Source of the DNA: Amycolatopsis sp. FBCC-B4732
Lineage (GTDB): Bacteria > Actinomycetota > Actinomycetes > Mycobacteriales > Pseudonocardiaceae
Assembly: GCF_023008405.1 (NCBI RefSeq)
Contig: NZ_CP095376.1
Span: forward strand, 1,884,001-1,948,000
Reading direction: 5' to 3'
Length of the DNA: 64,000 nt
Shown here: positions 13,710 to 22,646 of the stretch, one piece after another
Layout of the letters: every line of letters begins with the position of its first letter
Numbering within the stretch: the stretch's first letter is position 1
The notes under the pieces: model-generated
The model's input: only the letters and a program-made list of their open reading frames with translations
Databases searched by the model: none
What the model was told of the DNA's origin: nothing
Translations under genes and position numbers: made by a program

Positions 13710-16211
13710 TCAGGCCTTGCTGATCCGGCAGGCGAAGCACTTGTACGCCTGCTGACCGGACAGGTTGTCGTAGAACGCGTCGTCGACGAGCCCGTTGGCG
13801 GCCTCGTAGCGCGGGTCGCCGAACTGGTCACCGACCTGCTGGGCCGGGCCGAAGGTGTTGGGCACGAAGATCGTGTCCGGCCGGATCGCCGGCCAGAACA
13901 ACGCCGTCCCGGTCACCTTCCCTCGCGGGCTTTCCACGACGACGGTGTCGCGGTCGCCGATCCCGAACCGGCGCGCGGTGTCGGGGTGCACCTGGACCAG
14001 CCGGACGCCGTTGAGCTGTTCGCCGGTCGGCGTCCAGTGCGTCACGCTCGCGAAGTGGACGACGCTCGGCCGTCCGGTCATGCCCATCAGCGGGAAGTCC
14101 CGGTGCACCGCGTCCGAGCCCGGGACGCCGAGCTTCACCTTGTGCGTCAATGCCTGCGGGTTGACCGGGTTGGTGACGAACCCGGGCTCGTAGGCGAGCG
14201 TCGGGTTCGCACCGGTGACCTCGGGATGGGTGTAGAAGACCGGCAGCGCCCGATGCCCGGCCCCGGCGAGCTTGCGGTCCAGCTCCGGGGTGAAGATCTC
14301 GACGTTGCCGCTCGGGGTGAGGAACCGCTTGCCGGGCGCCCCGAGCGCGGCCGTTGCCTCGTACCAGGACGGGTGGTCGAGGTAGAGCGTGCTGACGCCG
14401 GGGTGCGACGGCGTCGGGCACGGCCACCGCAGCGGCTCGGCGCGGGCGTCCATCCGCTGCTGCGTCATCCCGCCCATCGCCGGGGTGTGCTTCACGAACT
14501 CCGCCCAGAGCTGGGAGTAGTCCTTCCAGCTCTCCGGGAACGCGTCGGTCCAGTAGCTCGCGGGCTTTTTCCGGTCCCGGCGGGCGAAGGCGTGGGCGAG
14601 GTCGATCCAGATCTCCCAGTCCGGCTTGGACTGCCCGACCCGCGGCACCGCGGCGTGCTGCCAGCGGATCGCGCGGTCGTCGCGTCGCATGTAGACGCCG
14701 TCCAGCTCGAGGCCGTTGGTGACCGGCAGGATGACGTCGGCGTAGTAGGCGGCTTCCTCCATGAACAGGCCGGTGTAGACGTAGAAGTCCAGCTTCTTGA
14801 ACGCTTCGCGGACCTTGTTGGTGTTCGCGCTCGAGATGAGCGGGTTGCCTTCGGTGATGACGGCCTTGAGCGGGTACGGGCGGCCGGTGAGGATGGATTC
14901 GGCGAAGTAGTCCGGCCCGACCGGCAGCGCCTGCTCCAGCGGCGGCGTGCTGACGGTCAGCTCGGGTAGCCGGAGGTCGCCGGGCCAGGTGTTGTGCATG
15001 AAGTTGCAGCCGCCGCCGGGGACGCCGATGTTGCCGGTGACCGCGGCCAGGAAGGTCAGGACGCGGTAGGTGTCGAAGGCGCCGAGCTGGTGGGAGATCC
15101 CGGCGTTGCAGAAGATCGCGGCGGGCTTGGCCGTGGCGTAGTCCTCGGCGAGCTGCCGGATCGTCGCCGCGGGTACCCCGGTGACGCCGGCGGCCCAGTC
15201 CGGGGTGTAGTCCTTGACGTGATCGCGTAGTTCGGCGAACCCGAGCACCCAGCGCCGCACGAACGCCTTGTCGTGGAGGTTGCGGGCGATGATGTGCTGG
15301 AGCATGCCGAGCACGAGCGCGAAGTCGGTGTGCGGCTTCGGCGCGACCCAGCTGTCGGCGGCCGCCCCGGTCGGCGTCCGGCGCGGGTCGACGACGACGA
15401 GCTTGGCTTTGGTTTTCGCTCGGCTTCTGAGCAGGTAGTCGAAGGTGACGGGGTGGGTCTCGGCCTGGTTGGTGCCCAAGAACAGGAAGTACTTCGCGGC
15501 CCCGAGGTCCTCCCGGCCGGTGGCGGCGTCGACGCCGTAGCCGTTGGTGAAGTTGCCGAGCCCGAACGTCGCGGCGAGGGCGTTGCCGCCGGCGTCGTTG
15601 CAGACCGGGCCGACGTCGGTGTTGTTCGGGCTTCCCAGCAGCGCGAAGAGGCGCGCGACCAGCGAGCCGGTGCCACGGGGAAGCCGCCCGGTGGTCCGGT
15701 TGGCGATCGATTTCACCTGGCCGCTGTCGCGCAGCTGCAGGAGCCGGTCGGCGATGAGGTCGAGGGCCTGGTCCCAGGAGATCGGTTCGAACTTCGAGTC
15801 CTTGGAGCCCTTGGTGCCGGACACGCGGCGCAGGGGAGTCGTCAGGCGCAGCGGGCTGTAGGCCAGTTCCGGCATCATCGACGCCTTCACGCAGAAGTTG
15901 CCGGCCTGGACCGGGTCGTCCGGATCGCCGGAGACGCTGATGACCCGACCGGCCCGGACGCCGACCTTCAGGCGGCAGTTCGAGTTGCAGAACTGACAGG
16001 CGGTCGAGACGACGGTGTCCGGGTGGAGGGCGGCCGAGTCGGTGGTGAAGCTGAGCTCTCCTCCGCCGATCGGGCCGCCATCGCGGGCGTCCGGCTGTGC
16101 GGCGACCGCAGGATCCGCGGCGGCGATGGCCGGGTTGACGAACAGGGAGGCGCCGCTGATCACGGCACCTTGCACGAAACCTCTGCGTGACAGACCGGTG
16201 AAATCGTCCAT
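13710..16211 (-). CDS. Tat-exported molybdopterin oxidoreductase (DMSO reductase family), Arx/Arr/Nap-like
   Basis: This 833-residue enzyme begins with a twin-arginine signal LSRRGFVQG. It then has a [4Fe-4S] site CQFCNSNCRLKV with the fourth Cys in GNFCVKAS, and catalytic-domain motifs including GPVCNDAGG, whose Cys is a candidate Mo ligand, LFLGTNQAETHPV and a C-terminal dinucleotide-binding domain (NPVNPQALTHKVKL). The C-terminus adds CFAC. Cys ligation and four cluster cysteines favour the Nap/Arr/Arx/polysulfide-reductase branch over AioA. No Fe-S or membrane-anchor subunit is adjacent. The arsenic context and shared operator suggest arsenite oxidation or arsenate reduction outside the membrane, but the substrate is not proven. 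It converges on the fusion gene with a 4-bp gap. Confidence 0.85.
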   Translation of the reverse strand: MDDFTGLSRRGFVQGAVISGASLFVNPAIAAADPAVAAQPDARDGGPIGGGELSFTTDSAALHPDTVVSTACQFCNSNCRLKVGVRAGRVISVSGDPDDPVQAGNFCVKASMMPELAYSPLRLTTPLRRVSGTKGSKDSKFEPISWDQALDLIADRLLQLRDSGQVKSIANRTTGRLPRGTGSLVARLFALLGSPNNTDVGPVCNDAGGNALAATFGLGNFTNGYGVDAATGREDLGAAKYFLFLGTNQAETHPVTFDYLLRSRAKTKAKLVVVDPRRTPTGAAADSWVAPKPHTDFALVLGMLQHIIARNLHDKAFVRRWVLGFAELRDHVKDYTPDWAAGVTGVPAATIRQLAEDYATAKPAAIFCNAGISHQLGAFDTYRVLTFLAAVTGNIGVPGGGCNFMHNTWPGDLRLPELTVSTPPLEQALPVGPDYFAESILTGRPYPLKAVITEGNPLISSANTNKVREAFKKLDFYVYTGLFMEEAAYYADVILPVTNGLELDGVYMRRDDRAIRWQHAAVPRVGQSKPDWEIWIDLAHAFARRDRKKPASYWTDAFPESWKDYSQLWAEFVKHTPAMGGMTQQRMDARAEPLRWPCPTPSHPGVSTLYLDHPSWYEATAALGAPGKRFLTPSGNVEIFTPELDRKLAGAGHRALPVFYTHPEVTGANPTLAYEPGFVTNPVNPQALTHKVKLGVPGSDAVHRDFPLMGMTGRPSVVHFASVTHWTPTGEQLNGVRLVQVHPDTARRFGIGDRDTVVVESPRGKVTGTALFWPAIRPDTIFVPNTFGPAQQVGDQFGDPRYEAANGLVDDAFYDNLSGQQAYKCFACRISKA

Positions 16212-16256
16212 AAGGACCTACCCCCAGAAGACGAAACGGACACAGCGCGCGACTCC

Positions 16257-16272
16257 ATCGACGCACGTCGAT
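16257..16272. promoter_or_regulatory. Operator palindrome upstream of the molybdoenzyme gene
   Basis: ATCGACGCACGTCGAT has 7-bp arms around a CA centre and carries the same CC flanks as the site at 12817-12832. It lies 46 bp before the ATG and downstream of a plausible minus-strand promoter (TTGCTA, 17 bp, TCTCTA in about 16276-16304), so binding would block transcription. A second pair of ATCGAT half sites occurs at 16319-16324 and 16333-16338. Confidence 0.68.
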
Positions 16273-16520
16273 CCACACTAGAGAGTGTCGGAACCGTTTC
16301 ATAGCAACGAATGTCGCAATCGATCGGCGATGATCGATGCTGGACGCAAAGTCTCCGCGAACGCGGCTCCCATGCTGCCTGCGGCTCTGCGATTGCGGCG
16401 CCAACGAGAGGATTTCGGGGCTGCCCGGTTCTCGTCATGTGACTGAGCGTGGTTGTACGCCGCCTTCATGCCGCGGGCGGCCTCGCGCTGTGGAGGGGAG
16501 GCAATCGGCACCCATGGACG

Positions 16521-16660
16521 AGCGGAGCCGGTGCGACCTCGATGGCGCACCGGCCCCCGGCCGACAGTTGCAGCAGCGCTCCGGCTCCCACGGTTCCAGC
16601 CGCGGGCCGTGCACGTGGTGTCGTCCTCGGTCAGCGTTCGAGCCCTTCGCCAGTCGGGCA
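16521..16660 (-). pseudogene. Decayed arsI remnant with internal deletion
   Basis: Two blocks match the arsI locus at the left edge in the same orientation. 16521-16577 corresponds to 125-182 (the terminator hairpin and arsI stop region). 16605-16655 corresponds to about 357-408 and, read on the minus strand, still encodes the TLTEDDTTC part of the arsenic-binding loop before breaking off. The roughly 170 bp between them are missing, and the second Cys of the pair is lost. No intact frame remains. This is a direct-repeat relic of arsI about 16.4 kb away. Confidence 0.75.
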
Positions 16661-16698
16661 CCCGGACACCGGCCCCCCGCCGGACGAGTCCGTCCACA

Positions 16699-18210
16699 CT
16701 AGACGCTCGCGTCGCCGAACCAGCGCCGGGCGGCTCGCTCGAACGAGTCGCGATCGGGCCCGCGCTCGCCGGCCCAGGCGACGACCCCGTCGGGGCGGAT
16801 CAGGACCGCCGCGAATCCGAGGTCGTTCTCGGCGGGACCCGCGGCGTACCGCAGGTCGCCTTCCCAGGCCGTCGCGGAGGCACGCAGGCCGGCCTCGGCG
16901 CTGAAGTCGAGGACGACGCCACGGCCGTCCTGCATCAGGTCGGTGAGGCTCGTTCCGTCTTCCAGGCGGAAAGCCGGGGCCGTCCGGCCGACCAGTGGCC
17001 GGGTAGTGCCGAGGTCGTAGCGGACCGAGGTGCCGGAAAGCTTTTCGAACACGTACGTCGTGCCCTCCCGGGTGCCGAGCAGGTCGCGCAGCACGCCCTG
17101 GACCGCCTGGGCGTGCGGATCCGGCCGCATCGACGCCACCTGGGCCCGCGTCCAGTCCAGCGCCCAGGCACCGACCGGGTGGCGCTCGCGCGAGTAGGTG
17201 TCGAGCAGCCCCTCCGGCGCTCGCCCGCGGATGGTCGCCGCGAGCTTCCAGCCCAGGTTGACCGCGTCGCCGATGCCCGTGTTGAGCCCCTGCCCGCCGA
17301 GGGGCGACACGATGTGCGCGGCGTCGCCCGCGAGCAGGACCCGGCCGCGCCGGTAGGTCGTCGCCTGCATCGCCCGGTCGGTGTAGCTGGAGGCGAGGTG
17401 GAGCTCCGTCAGCGTCACGTCGGTGCCGGACACGCGGCGCAGCACTTCCTGCAGGTGCTCGCGGGTGACCTCCTGCGAGCGGTCGAACGCGCCGCCGTCG
17501 AAGTCCATCACGCCGATGTGCCCGGCCGCGGGCATCCGGATGTACATGCCCTCCGGGGTCAGGGTGAACCCCGGGTTCAGCTTGTCGGCGTCGGGGATGG
17601 TGGCGAGCGCGACGTAGCCGGTGAACTGAGGTGCCGTGCCGGCGAACTCGAAGCCCGCGAGCCGGCGCACCGCGCTGCGCCCGCCGTCGCAGCCGACGGC
17701 CCAGCGCGCCGGGTACTCGTGCGCGCCGGCGTGCACGACCACGTGCTCGCCGTCCTGGGTGAGACCGTCCACCGCGACCCCGCGGCGGACCTCGACGCCG
17801 AGCTTGGCGGCGCGCTCCGCCAGGACCGCTTCGACGGTGTCGAGACTCGTCATGAGGGCGTCCGGCACGGGGCTGGGCAGCCGGAACGGCAGGGCCGCGA
17901 GGTCGACGTCGGCCGCGTCGAGCACGATCCCGGCGAAGTGCCCCGCCAGGCGTGGCCGGCCCGGCTCGTCGGCGCCGGCGAACCGGGGGAGCCCGGCCGC
18001 TTCCGCGAGCAGCGGCTCCAGCAGCCCGCGGCGGTCGAACGCCGCGATGGACGTGGCGAACAGGCCGCGCCGGCCGAGCGGGGCTGTCCGCCAGGGGCTG
18101 CCGGGCTCCGGTTCCCGTTCCAGCACCAGGACCGAGCAGCCCGCGAGGCCGAGCTCGCAGGCCAGGAACAGACCGACCGGGCCGGCGCCCACGATCACTG
18201 CGTCATGCAT
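16699..18210 (-). CDS. FAD-dependent aromatic monooxygenase (PHBH/RdmE-like)
   Basis: This 503-residue flavoprotein hydroxylase has the N-terminal Rossmann motif VIVGAGPVGLFLACELGLAG, VGCDGGRSAVRRLAG (the DG motif), and RVLLAGDAAHIVSPLGGQGLNTGIGDAVNLGWKL (split here by the usual GD motif), plus a thioredoxin-like C-terminal domain (about 390-503). Such enzymes use NAD(P)H and O2 to hydroxylate phenols or polyketides. ATG 18210 has a ggaaggggatttctc leader. There is no biosynthetic partner beside it, so the substrate is unknown. The PIG-L gene lies upstream on the same strand with a 140-bp gap. Confidence 0.88.
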   Translation of the reverse strand: MHDAVIVGAGPVGLFLACELGLAGCSVLVLEREPEPGSPWRTAPLGRRGLFATSIAAFDRRGLLEPLLAEAAGLPRFAGADEPGRPRLAGHFAGIVLDAADVDLAALPFRLPSPVPDALMTSLDTVEAVLAERAAKLGVEVRRGVAVDGLTQDGEHVVVHAGAHEYPARWAVGCDGGRSAVRRLAGFEFAGTAPQFTGYVALATIPDADKLNPGFTLTPEGMYIRMPAAGHIGVMDFDGGAFDRSQEVTREHLQEVLRRVSGTDVTLTELHLASSYTDRAMQATTYRRGRVLLAGDAAHIVSPLGGQGLNTGIGDAVNLGWKLAATIRGRAPEGLLDTYSRERHPVGAWALDWTRAQVASMRPDPHAQAVQGVLRDLLGTREGTTYVFEKLSGTSVRYDLGTTRPLVGRTAPAFRLEDGTSLTDLMQDGRGVVLDFSAEAGLRASATAWEGDLRYAAGPAENDLGFAAVLIRPDGVVAWAGERGPDRDSFERAARRWFGDASV

Positions 18211-18350
18211 GAGAAATCCCCTTCCGTAGCCGGCTTTCGGCGACCGGTCCAGGCTGCTGCGCGGCGCGCTCAGGGCGCGCACACGGCGCTGGTACGGGGG
18301 TGTCAGGCGCGCACAGCGGCGCACGCGGGGCCCGTTCAGTCGGGGGACGG

Positions 18351-19103
18351 TCAGTCGTTGCCGGGCAGGTCCATGGGTGCCTGCAGGTCGTCGGCGCGGA
18401 ACAGGACCGCGTGCTCGACGCCCATGGCCTTCCCGTTCACCGCGGTGAACTCGGGGATGAAGTCGGCGGGGGCGGGGTGGTCCGGGAGCGCGGCCAGGTA
18501 GGCGGCGTGCGCCTCCAGCGAGGCGACGCCGCGGCGCAGCGGCTCGCCGGTGACGTCGACGCCGTGGGTGGCGCCGGCGCCACCGAAAGCGGGAGTGATG
18601 AGCCAGCGCACGGAGTGCGGTTCGAGGTGTTCCTCGTCGATCTGGTCCGGGAAGACCCACCGGTTGCCGGCATCGCGCACCGCGTCGAGCGCCGCGAGCC
18701 CGGCCGCACGGTGGTCGGCCTGGTCGTAGCCGTAGGGCGTTTCGACGTCGTGGCCGGTGCGGTACACGACGTCGGGCTTGAACCGGCGGATTTCGCGGCA
18801 GATGTCGCGGCGCAGGTCGAGGCCGTAGACGAGGACGCCGTCGGGGTGCTCGAGGATGGTCAGGTGTTCGACGCCGACGACGTCGCAGGCGGCTCGCTGT
18901 TCGGCGGCGCGGAGGCGGGCGGTCTCCTCGGGCGGGTTCGGCATGCCGGCTTCTCCGCGGGTGAGCAGGAGGTAGCCGACCTCGATGCCGCGCGCGGTCC
19001 AGCGGGCCACCGCCGCGGACGTGCCGTACTCCATGTCGTCGGGGTGCGCGACGACGCAGAGCACACGCCGGAAGGTCTCTTCGGGAAGGGCAGGCAGTGT
19101 CAT
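18351..19103 (-). CDS. PIG-L (LmbE-like) family deacetylase
   Basis: This 250-residue protein has the zinc-binding AHPDDMEYGTSAAVARW motif near residue 18 and the downstream His in GYDQADHRAAGLAALDAV. PIG-L enzymes deacetylate N-acetyl sugars and are used in mycothiol synthesis and turnover (MshB, Mca) and in natural-product tailoring. The sequence is shorter and different from MshB or Mca in its middle part, so the substrate is unassigned. It sits in the same orientation as the monooxygenase and may be co-expressed with it. Confidence 0.87.
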   Translation of the reverse strand: MTLPALPEETFRRVLCVVAHPDDMEYGTSAAVARWTARGIEVGYLLLTRGEAGMPNPPEETARLRAAEQRAACDVVGVEHLTILEHPDGVLVYGLDLRRDICREIRRFKPDVVYRTGHDVETPYGYDQADHRAAGLAALDAVRDAGNRWVFPDQIDEEHLEPHSVRWLITPAFGGAGATHGVDVTGEPLRRGVASLEAHAAYLAALPDHPAPADFIPEFTAVNGKAMGVEHAVLFRADDLQAPMDLPGND

Positions 19104-19149
19104 GGGGACAGCTTGCCGCTTCCGGGCCGAACACCGGCCGGCCGGCGCG

Positions 19150-19527
19150 TCACGCCCGGGCGGCCGGCCCCGTGTACCGCGCGTTGCCGAAGCCGAGTAC
19201 CAGGTAACCGATGATGGAAAACACGAACAGCCCGAAGAACCCGAAGGCCCCGCTCTTGCCGAACGCTTTCGCGACGTCGATCGAGACGACGATCGCGACG
19301 ACCAGGTTGACCAGCGGGATCAGCAGCAGGAGCAGCCACCACCCGGAGCGCCCGGCGACCTTCAGCAGGGTGTAGGCGTTGTAGATCGGGATGATCGCCG
19401 CCCAGCCGGGCCGCCCGGCCTTGGTGAACACCTTCCACAGCGCGATGACGGTGAGCACCGCGAACAGCAGACCGGAACCGAACCCGAGGCCGAGGCCGAA
19501 GACGGACGTCGAATCGTGGTTGTTCAT
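19150..19527 (-). CDS. DUF5684-type small membrane protein
   Basis: The 125-residue protein begins MNNHDSTSVFGLGLGFGSG. It shows three hydrophobic segments (about 13-32, 58-80, 88-110) and the characteristic KAGRPGWAAIIPIYNAYTLL stretch, which also appears next to bacterial signal peptidase genes and defines the DUF5684-type family. Its function is unknown; membrane localisation is clear. An in-frame upstream extension to 19926 is not used because it is antisense to the alpha-galactosidase start. A 199-bp gap to the divergent alpha-galactosidase gene carries both promoters. Confidence 0.8.
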   Translation of the reverse strand: MNNHDSTSVFGLGLGFGSGLLFAVLTVIALWKVFTKAGRPGWAAIIPIYNAYTLLKVAGRSGWWLLLLLIPLVNLVVAIVVSIDVAKAFGKSGAFGFFGLFVFSIIGYLVLGFGNARYTGPAARA

Positions 19528-19726
19528 CGAACAGGAGTGTCCTTTCCGGACTGATGGTGGTGACGGACGACTGTAGCGCCGTCCGGTTGCCTCGGTGATC
19601 GGCGTTGACAACGACGCGATCGAGGTGCACCATAACGCCACTTGATGCTCGAATCTGGTCGAAAGTGCGCTGAAAGGTGCAAGTTCGTACAGTAATGGTC
19701 GAGTCCCGGGAGAGGTGGAGTACGAC

Positions 19727-21526
19727 ATGACGTGGTTCCAACGCGCCGGTAAGGCCGGCGTCGCCGCGGTGCTGCTCGTCGCCGGCTCGGTCTCCTGGGG
19801 CGCGCCGGCCGCGGGCGCGGATCCGATCGCGGCGAACACCGACACCGCGACCGGCGTGCGGCCGATGATGGGCTTCAACAACTGGGCGAGGTTCACCTGC
19901 GCCGCGCAGGCCCGGCTCGACGGCACCCGCGACGGCTATTCGTTCCAGCGCTTCATGCAGGACCAGGCGAAGGCGATGAAGGACACCGGCCTCGTCGCCG
20001 CCGGGTACACCAACCTGACCGTCGACGACTGCTGGATGCAGCGCACCGGCGCCGGCTACCTGCACGGAGCGACCACCTGGGGCGGCAGCTCCCAGCCCGG
20101 ATTCGACTTCGAGCTGACGGACTACGCGAACTACGTGCACACACAAGGCATGGAGGCCGGCCTGTACAGCACATCGGGGGTCGACACCTGCCAGGGAGTC
20201 CCCGGCGGCGTCCAGGGCCACGAACAGGCCGACGCGACCTCGCTGGCGTACTGGGGCATCGACTCCCTCAAGCTCGACAACTGCGGCACCACCTGGAGCA
20301 CCCGGCGCCAGGAGTTCACCACCACGGCCAACGCGCTGCGTTCGGCGACGACGGGCAACCCGCGGAAGATCTTGTTCAACGAATCGGCGCCCGCCGGGGC
20401 CGGACCGGACTCCGCGACCAAGTACGACGCCATGGAGTGGGTTCGCGCCCTGGGCCAGATGTGGCGGGTCAGCCCGGACATCGCCGTCTGGCACAACCCG
20501 GGCGCCTCCGCCTGGGACTGGGCGCACGGCGCCGACTACTACGAAGGCGGGGTGCTGCAGAACTTCACCGACACCGTCGCCCTCGCCCGCTACAACGGCC
20601 CCGGCAACCACAACGACGCCGACATGCTCCTGATCGGCGACAACAACCAGCTCACCGTGGCCGAACAGCGCAGCCAGTTCGCGCTGTGGTCGGCCATGGG
20701 CTCCCCGTTGATGATCAGCACCGACGTCCGCCGGATGGCGGCCGACCCCGTGACCTACGCCCCGCAGCTGGGGATCCTGAAGAACGCCGACATCATCGCC
20801 GTGGACCAGGACACCACCGCCGGCGGCTACCTGGCGTCCCGCCAGGGCAGCTCGAACACCGCGGGCGTCGACGTGGTGGTCAAGCCGCTGGCGGGCGGCG
20901 CCCGCGCCGTCGTCGTGCTGAACAAGAACGCCACCGCGACTTCCTACGCCCTCGACCTCGGCCGGGTCGGCTTCGGCAACCTCACCTGCCTCCGCACGGC
21001 GAAGAACCTGTGGACGCACGAGAGCAGCCAGGTCGGGGCCACCGTCACCACCACCATCGCGGCCCACGACAACGCGATGTACGTCATCGCGCCCGGCAGT
21101 TGCGGCCCGGCCCTGCCCACCGGCCAGATCCAGGCCGCGCAACCGGGGTTCCAGCGGAACGCGTTCTGCTTGGACGCCTTGGGCGGCGCGACCGCGGGCG
21201 CGAAGGTCGGTCTGTACCCCTGCACGGGCAACGGAAACCAGCAGTGGCAGCGCACGGCCACCGGCCGGATCGTGTCCCTGGCCGAGACCGCGTTGTGCCT
21301 GTCCGGCGGTGCGGCCGGGCTGAAACTGGCCGCCTGCAGCGCCTCGACCCCGCAGCAGACCTGGACCTACAACCGGGCCGGCCAGCTGAAAGCCGACGGC
21401 TACTGCGCGGACATCAGCGGCGGCGCACTGGACGACGTCAACGCGACGGTCACGACGTACGCCTGCGGCGCCCACCAGCCCAACCAGACCTGGAGCGCTC
21501 CTTTCGCCACCCCGCCCGGCGCTTGA
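19727..21526 (+). CDS. Secreted GH27 alpha-galactosidase with C-terminal ricin-B lectin domain
   Basis: The 599-residue precursor starts at ATG 19727, 6 bp after an agaggtggag RBS. A Sec signal peptide (about 1-33, cleaved near AGA-DP) is followed by a GH27 catalytic domain. The nucleophile Asp is in SLKLDNCG and the acid/base Asp in NHNDADMLLIG. A C-terminal beta-sandwich (about 375-465) precedes a CBM13/ricin-B domain with three QxW-type repeats (GNQQWQR, PQQTWTYN, PNQTWSAP). It would release terminal alpha-galactose, or possibly act on beta-L-arabinopyranose as some actinomycete GH27 enzymes do, from plant polysaccharide outside the cell. Confidence 0.93.
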   Translation: MTWFQRAGKAGVAAVLLVAGSVSWGAPAAGADPIAANTDTATGVRPMMGFNNWARFTCAAQARLDGTRDGYSFQRFMQDQAKAMKDTGLVAAGYTNLTVDDCWMQRTGAGYLHGATTWGGSSQPGFDFELTDYANYVHTQGMEAGLYSTSGVDTCQGVPGGVQGHEQADATSLAYWGIDSLKLDNCGTTWSTRRQEFTTTANALRSATTGNPRKILFNESAPAGAGPDSATKYDAMEWVRALGQMWRVSPDIAVWHNPGASAWDWAHGADYYEGGVLQNFTDTVALARYNGPGNHNDADMLLIGDNNQLTVAEQRSQFALWSAMGSPLMISTDVRRMAADPVTYAPQLGILKNADIIAVDQDTTAGGYLASRQGSSNTAGVDVVVKPLAGGARAVVVLNKNATATSYALDLGRVGFGNLTCLRTAKNLWTHESSQVGATVTTTIAAHDNAMYVIAPGSCGPALPTGQIQAAQPGFQRNAFCLDALGGATAGAKVGLYPCTGNGNQQWQRTATGRIVSLAETALCLSGGAAGLKLAACSASTPQQTWTYNRAGQLKADGYCADISGGALDDVNATVTTYACGAHQPNQTWSAPFATPPGA

Positions 21527-21604
21527 CCTGCCGGACAAGGTCGGCCGTGCGGATCCCGCCCCCGATCACCATGCAGGCGTAGTCGTCCTCGAGCGCTACG
21601 GTCG
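21515..21604 (-). pseudogene. Fragment of a small conserved hypothetical protein
   Basis: Read on the minus strand this stretch encodes EDDYACMVIGGGIRTADLV, which resembles the YDCVVIGGGIR core of a widespread family of about 110-residue uncharacterised proteins. Neither a proper start nor the rest of the family sequence follows, and it overlaps the 3' end of the alpha-galactosidase gene. It is probably a relic. Confidence 0.35.
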
Positions 21605-22210
21605 CCGACCGCCCATGCTCTCGCCGGCGGGTCGGCCTGGCCAACCCTTTCGTCGCAATTTCCCGCCATCATCGCCGAAATCCGGGCACGGGTTGCTTCG
21701 CCGGAGCCCTGGCGAGCCAGTGGACGATCCCCGACTTCGGCCCGGCCGACGTCTTCGCCCACCAGCTCCGGGCCATCGCCGAAGGGCGGTCGGCACGGCC
21801 CAGTCCTCAAGGGCTCGAACCCGCACATCGTGCGCAGCAAGTACCTCAACCCGGCCTGGGCTCGGCGTCGCCGGAGGTGCTGCGCCGTGACGAGCTCGTG
21901 GTGCTCGCGCGGAATCCAGCCGCGGCAACCCTCGGCGCCGAGTCGATCAGTAGGTTTCGGCTCCCGGCCGGTCGTCCGAATCTCGCCGCGAAACCAGCCT
22001 GCGGCCACACGTTCGTCACAACGTCGGGCAGGCACGCTCATCCGAAGGCATTGCCCGATGGATGCCTCACCCCTCGCGCTGGTGATCCAACTCCTCGGGG
22101 GTGCCGGCTGCGACGACCACGAAGTTTCGAGTCTCGTGGCCGCGTCCGACGAGGCCGCGGTCATCCTTGCAAGCGCTCAGCCGTCTGCATTCGGCCGGAA
22201 GCGCTGGAGA
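21605..22210. other. About 0.6 kb without an intact gene; degenerate coding-like sequence
   Basis: No frame here combines a start, a ribosome site and natural composition. A short plus-strand stretch near 21700-21790 reads LASQWTIPDFGPADVFAHQL and looks like genuine protein sequence with no continuation, suggesting a decayed gene. Nothing else is recognised. Confidence 0.4.
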
Positions 22211-22420
22211 TCAGTCCTTGCCGACCACGTTGCGCAGCTTGGCGGCCGCGTTGCCGACGGCGTCCTTCACGTCCTCGACCGCTTCCTTGAGCCCGGCCTT
22301 GGCCTGGTCGGCCTGGCCTTCGGTCCGCAGGTCGTCGTTCCCGGTCACGTTTCCGGCCGCTTCCTTGCCTTTGCCGGCCAGGTCGTCGGCCTTGGCCCCG
22401 ATCTTGTCACCCAACGCCAT
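22211..22420 (-). CDS. CsbD family stress protein
   Basis: This 69-residue hydrophilic protein reads MALGDKIGAKADDLAGKGKE, then AAGNVTGNDDLRTEGQADQA, then KAGLKEAVEDVKDAVGNAAA. This is the Lys/Ala/Gly-rich helical pattern of CsbD proteins, which are induced by general stress through alternative sigma factors. The biochemical role of CsbD is unknown. An aaagggagc RBS precedes the ATG. It is divergent from the Gls24/AmaP operon, itself a stress-envelope locus, across a 226-bp gap. Confidence 0.88.
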   Translation of the reverse strand: MALGDKIGAKADDLAGKGKEAAGNVTGNDDLRTEGQADQAKAGLKEAVEDVKDAVGNAAAKLRNVVGKD

Positions 22421-22646
22421 GCCCGTGCTCCCTTTCTCCGGTGGACGTTCTCACTGTGCACGACACCCGGGCGAAAACGGTCCTCATGCCCCCGACCGGG
22501 TGATCACCGCGACCGGTTCGGGAGAGACGCAGGACACACGATCGGGTCGTGACAGTCCGGCGAACCGCGTGTCTGTCCAGTGTGGAGGGAACAATGAAAC
22601 GACGTTCCCTGCACCGCACGGTTTCCACACGAGTGAAGGAGATGCC

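Noticed and set aside
13828..16404. 858-residue open frame on the same strand as the molybdoenzyme but in another frame
   Set aside because: It is Arg/Pro/His-rich out-of-frame shadow. The in-frame protein carries the Tat signal, Fe-S and molybdopterin motifs.
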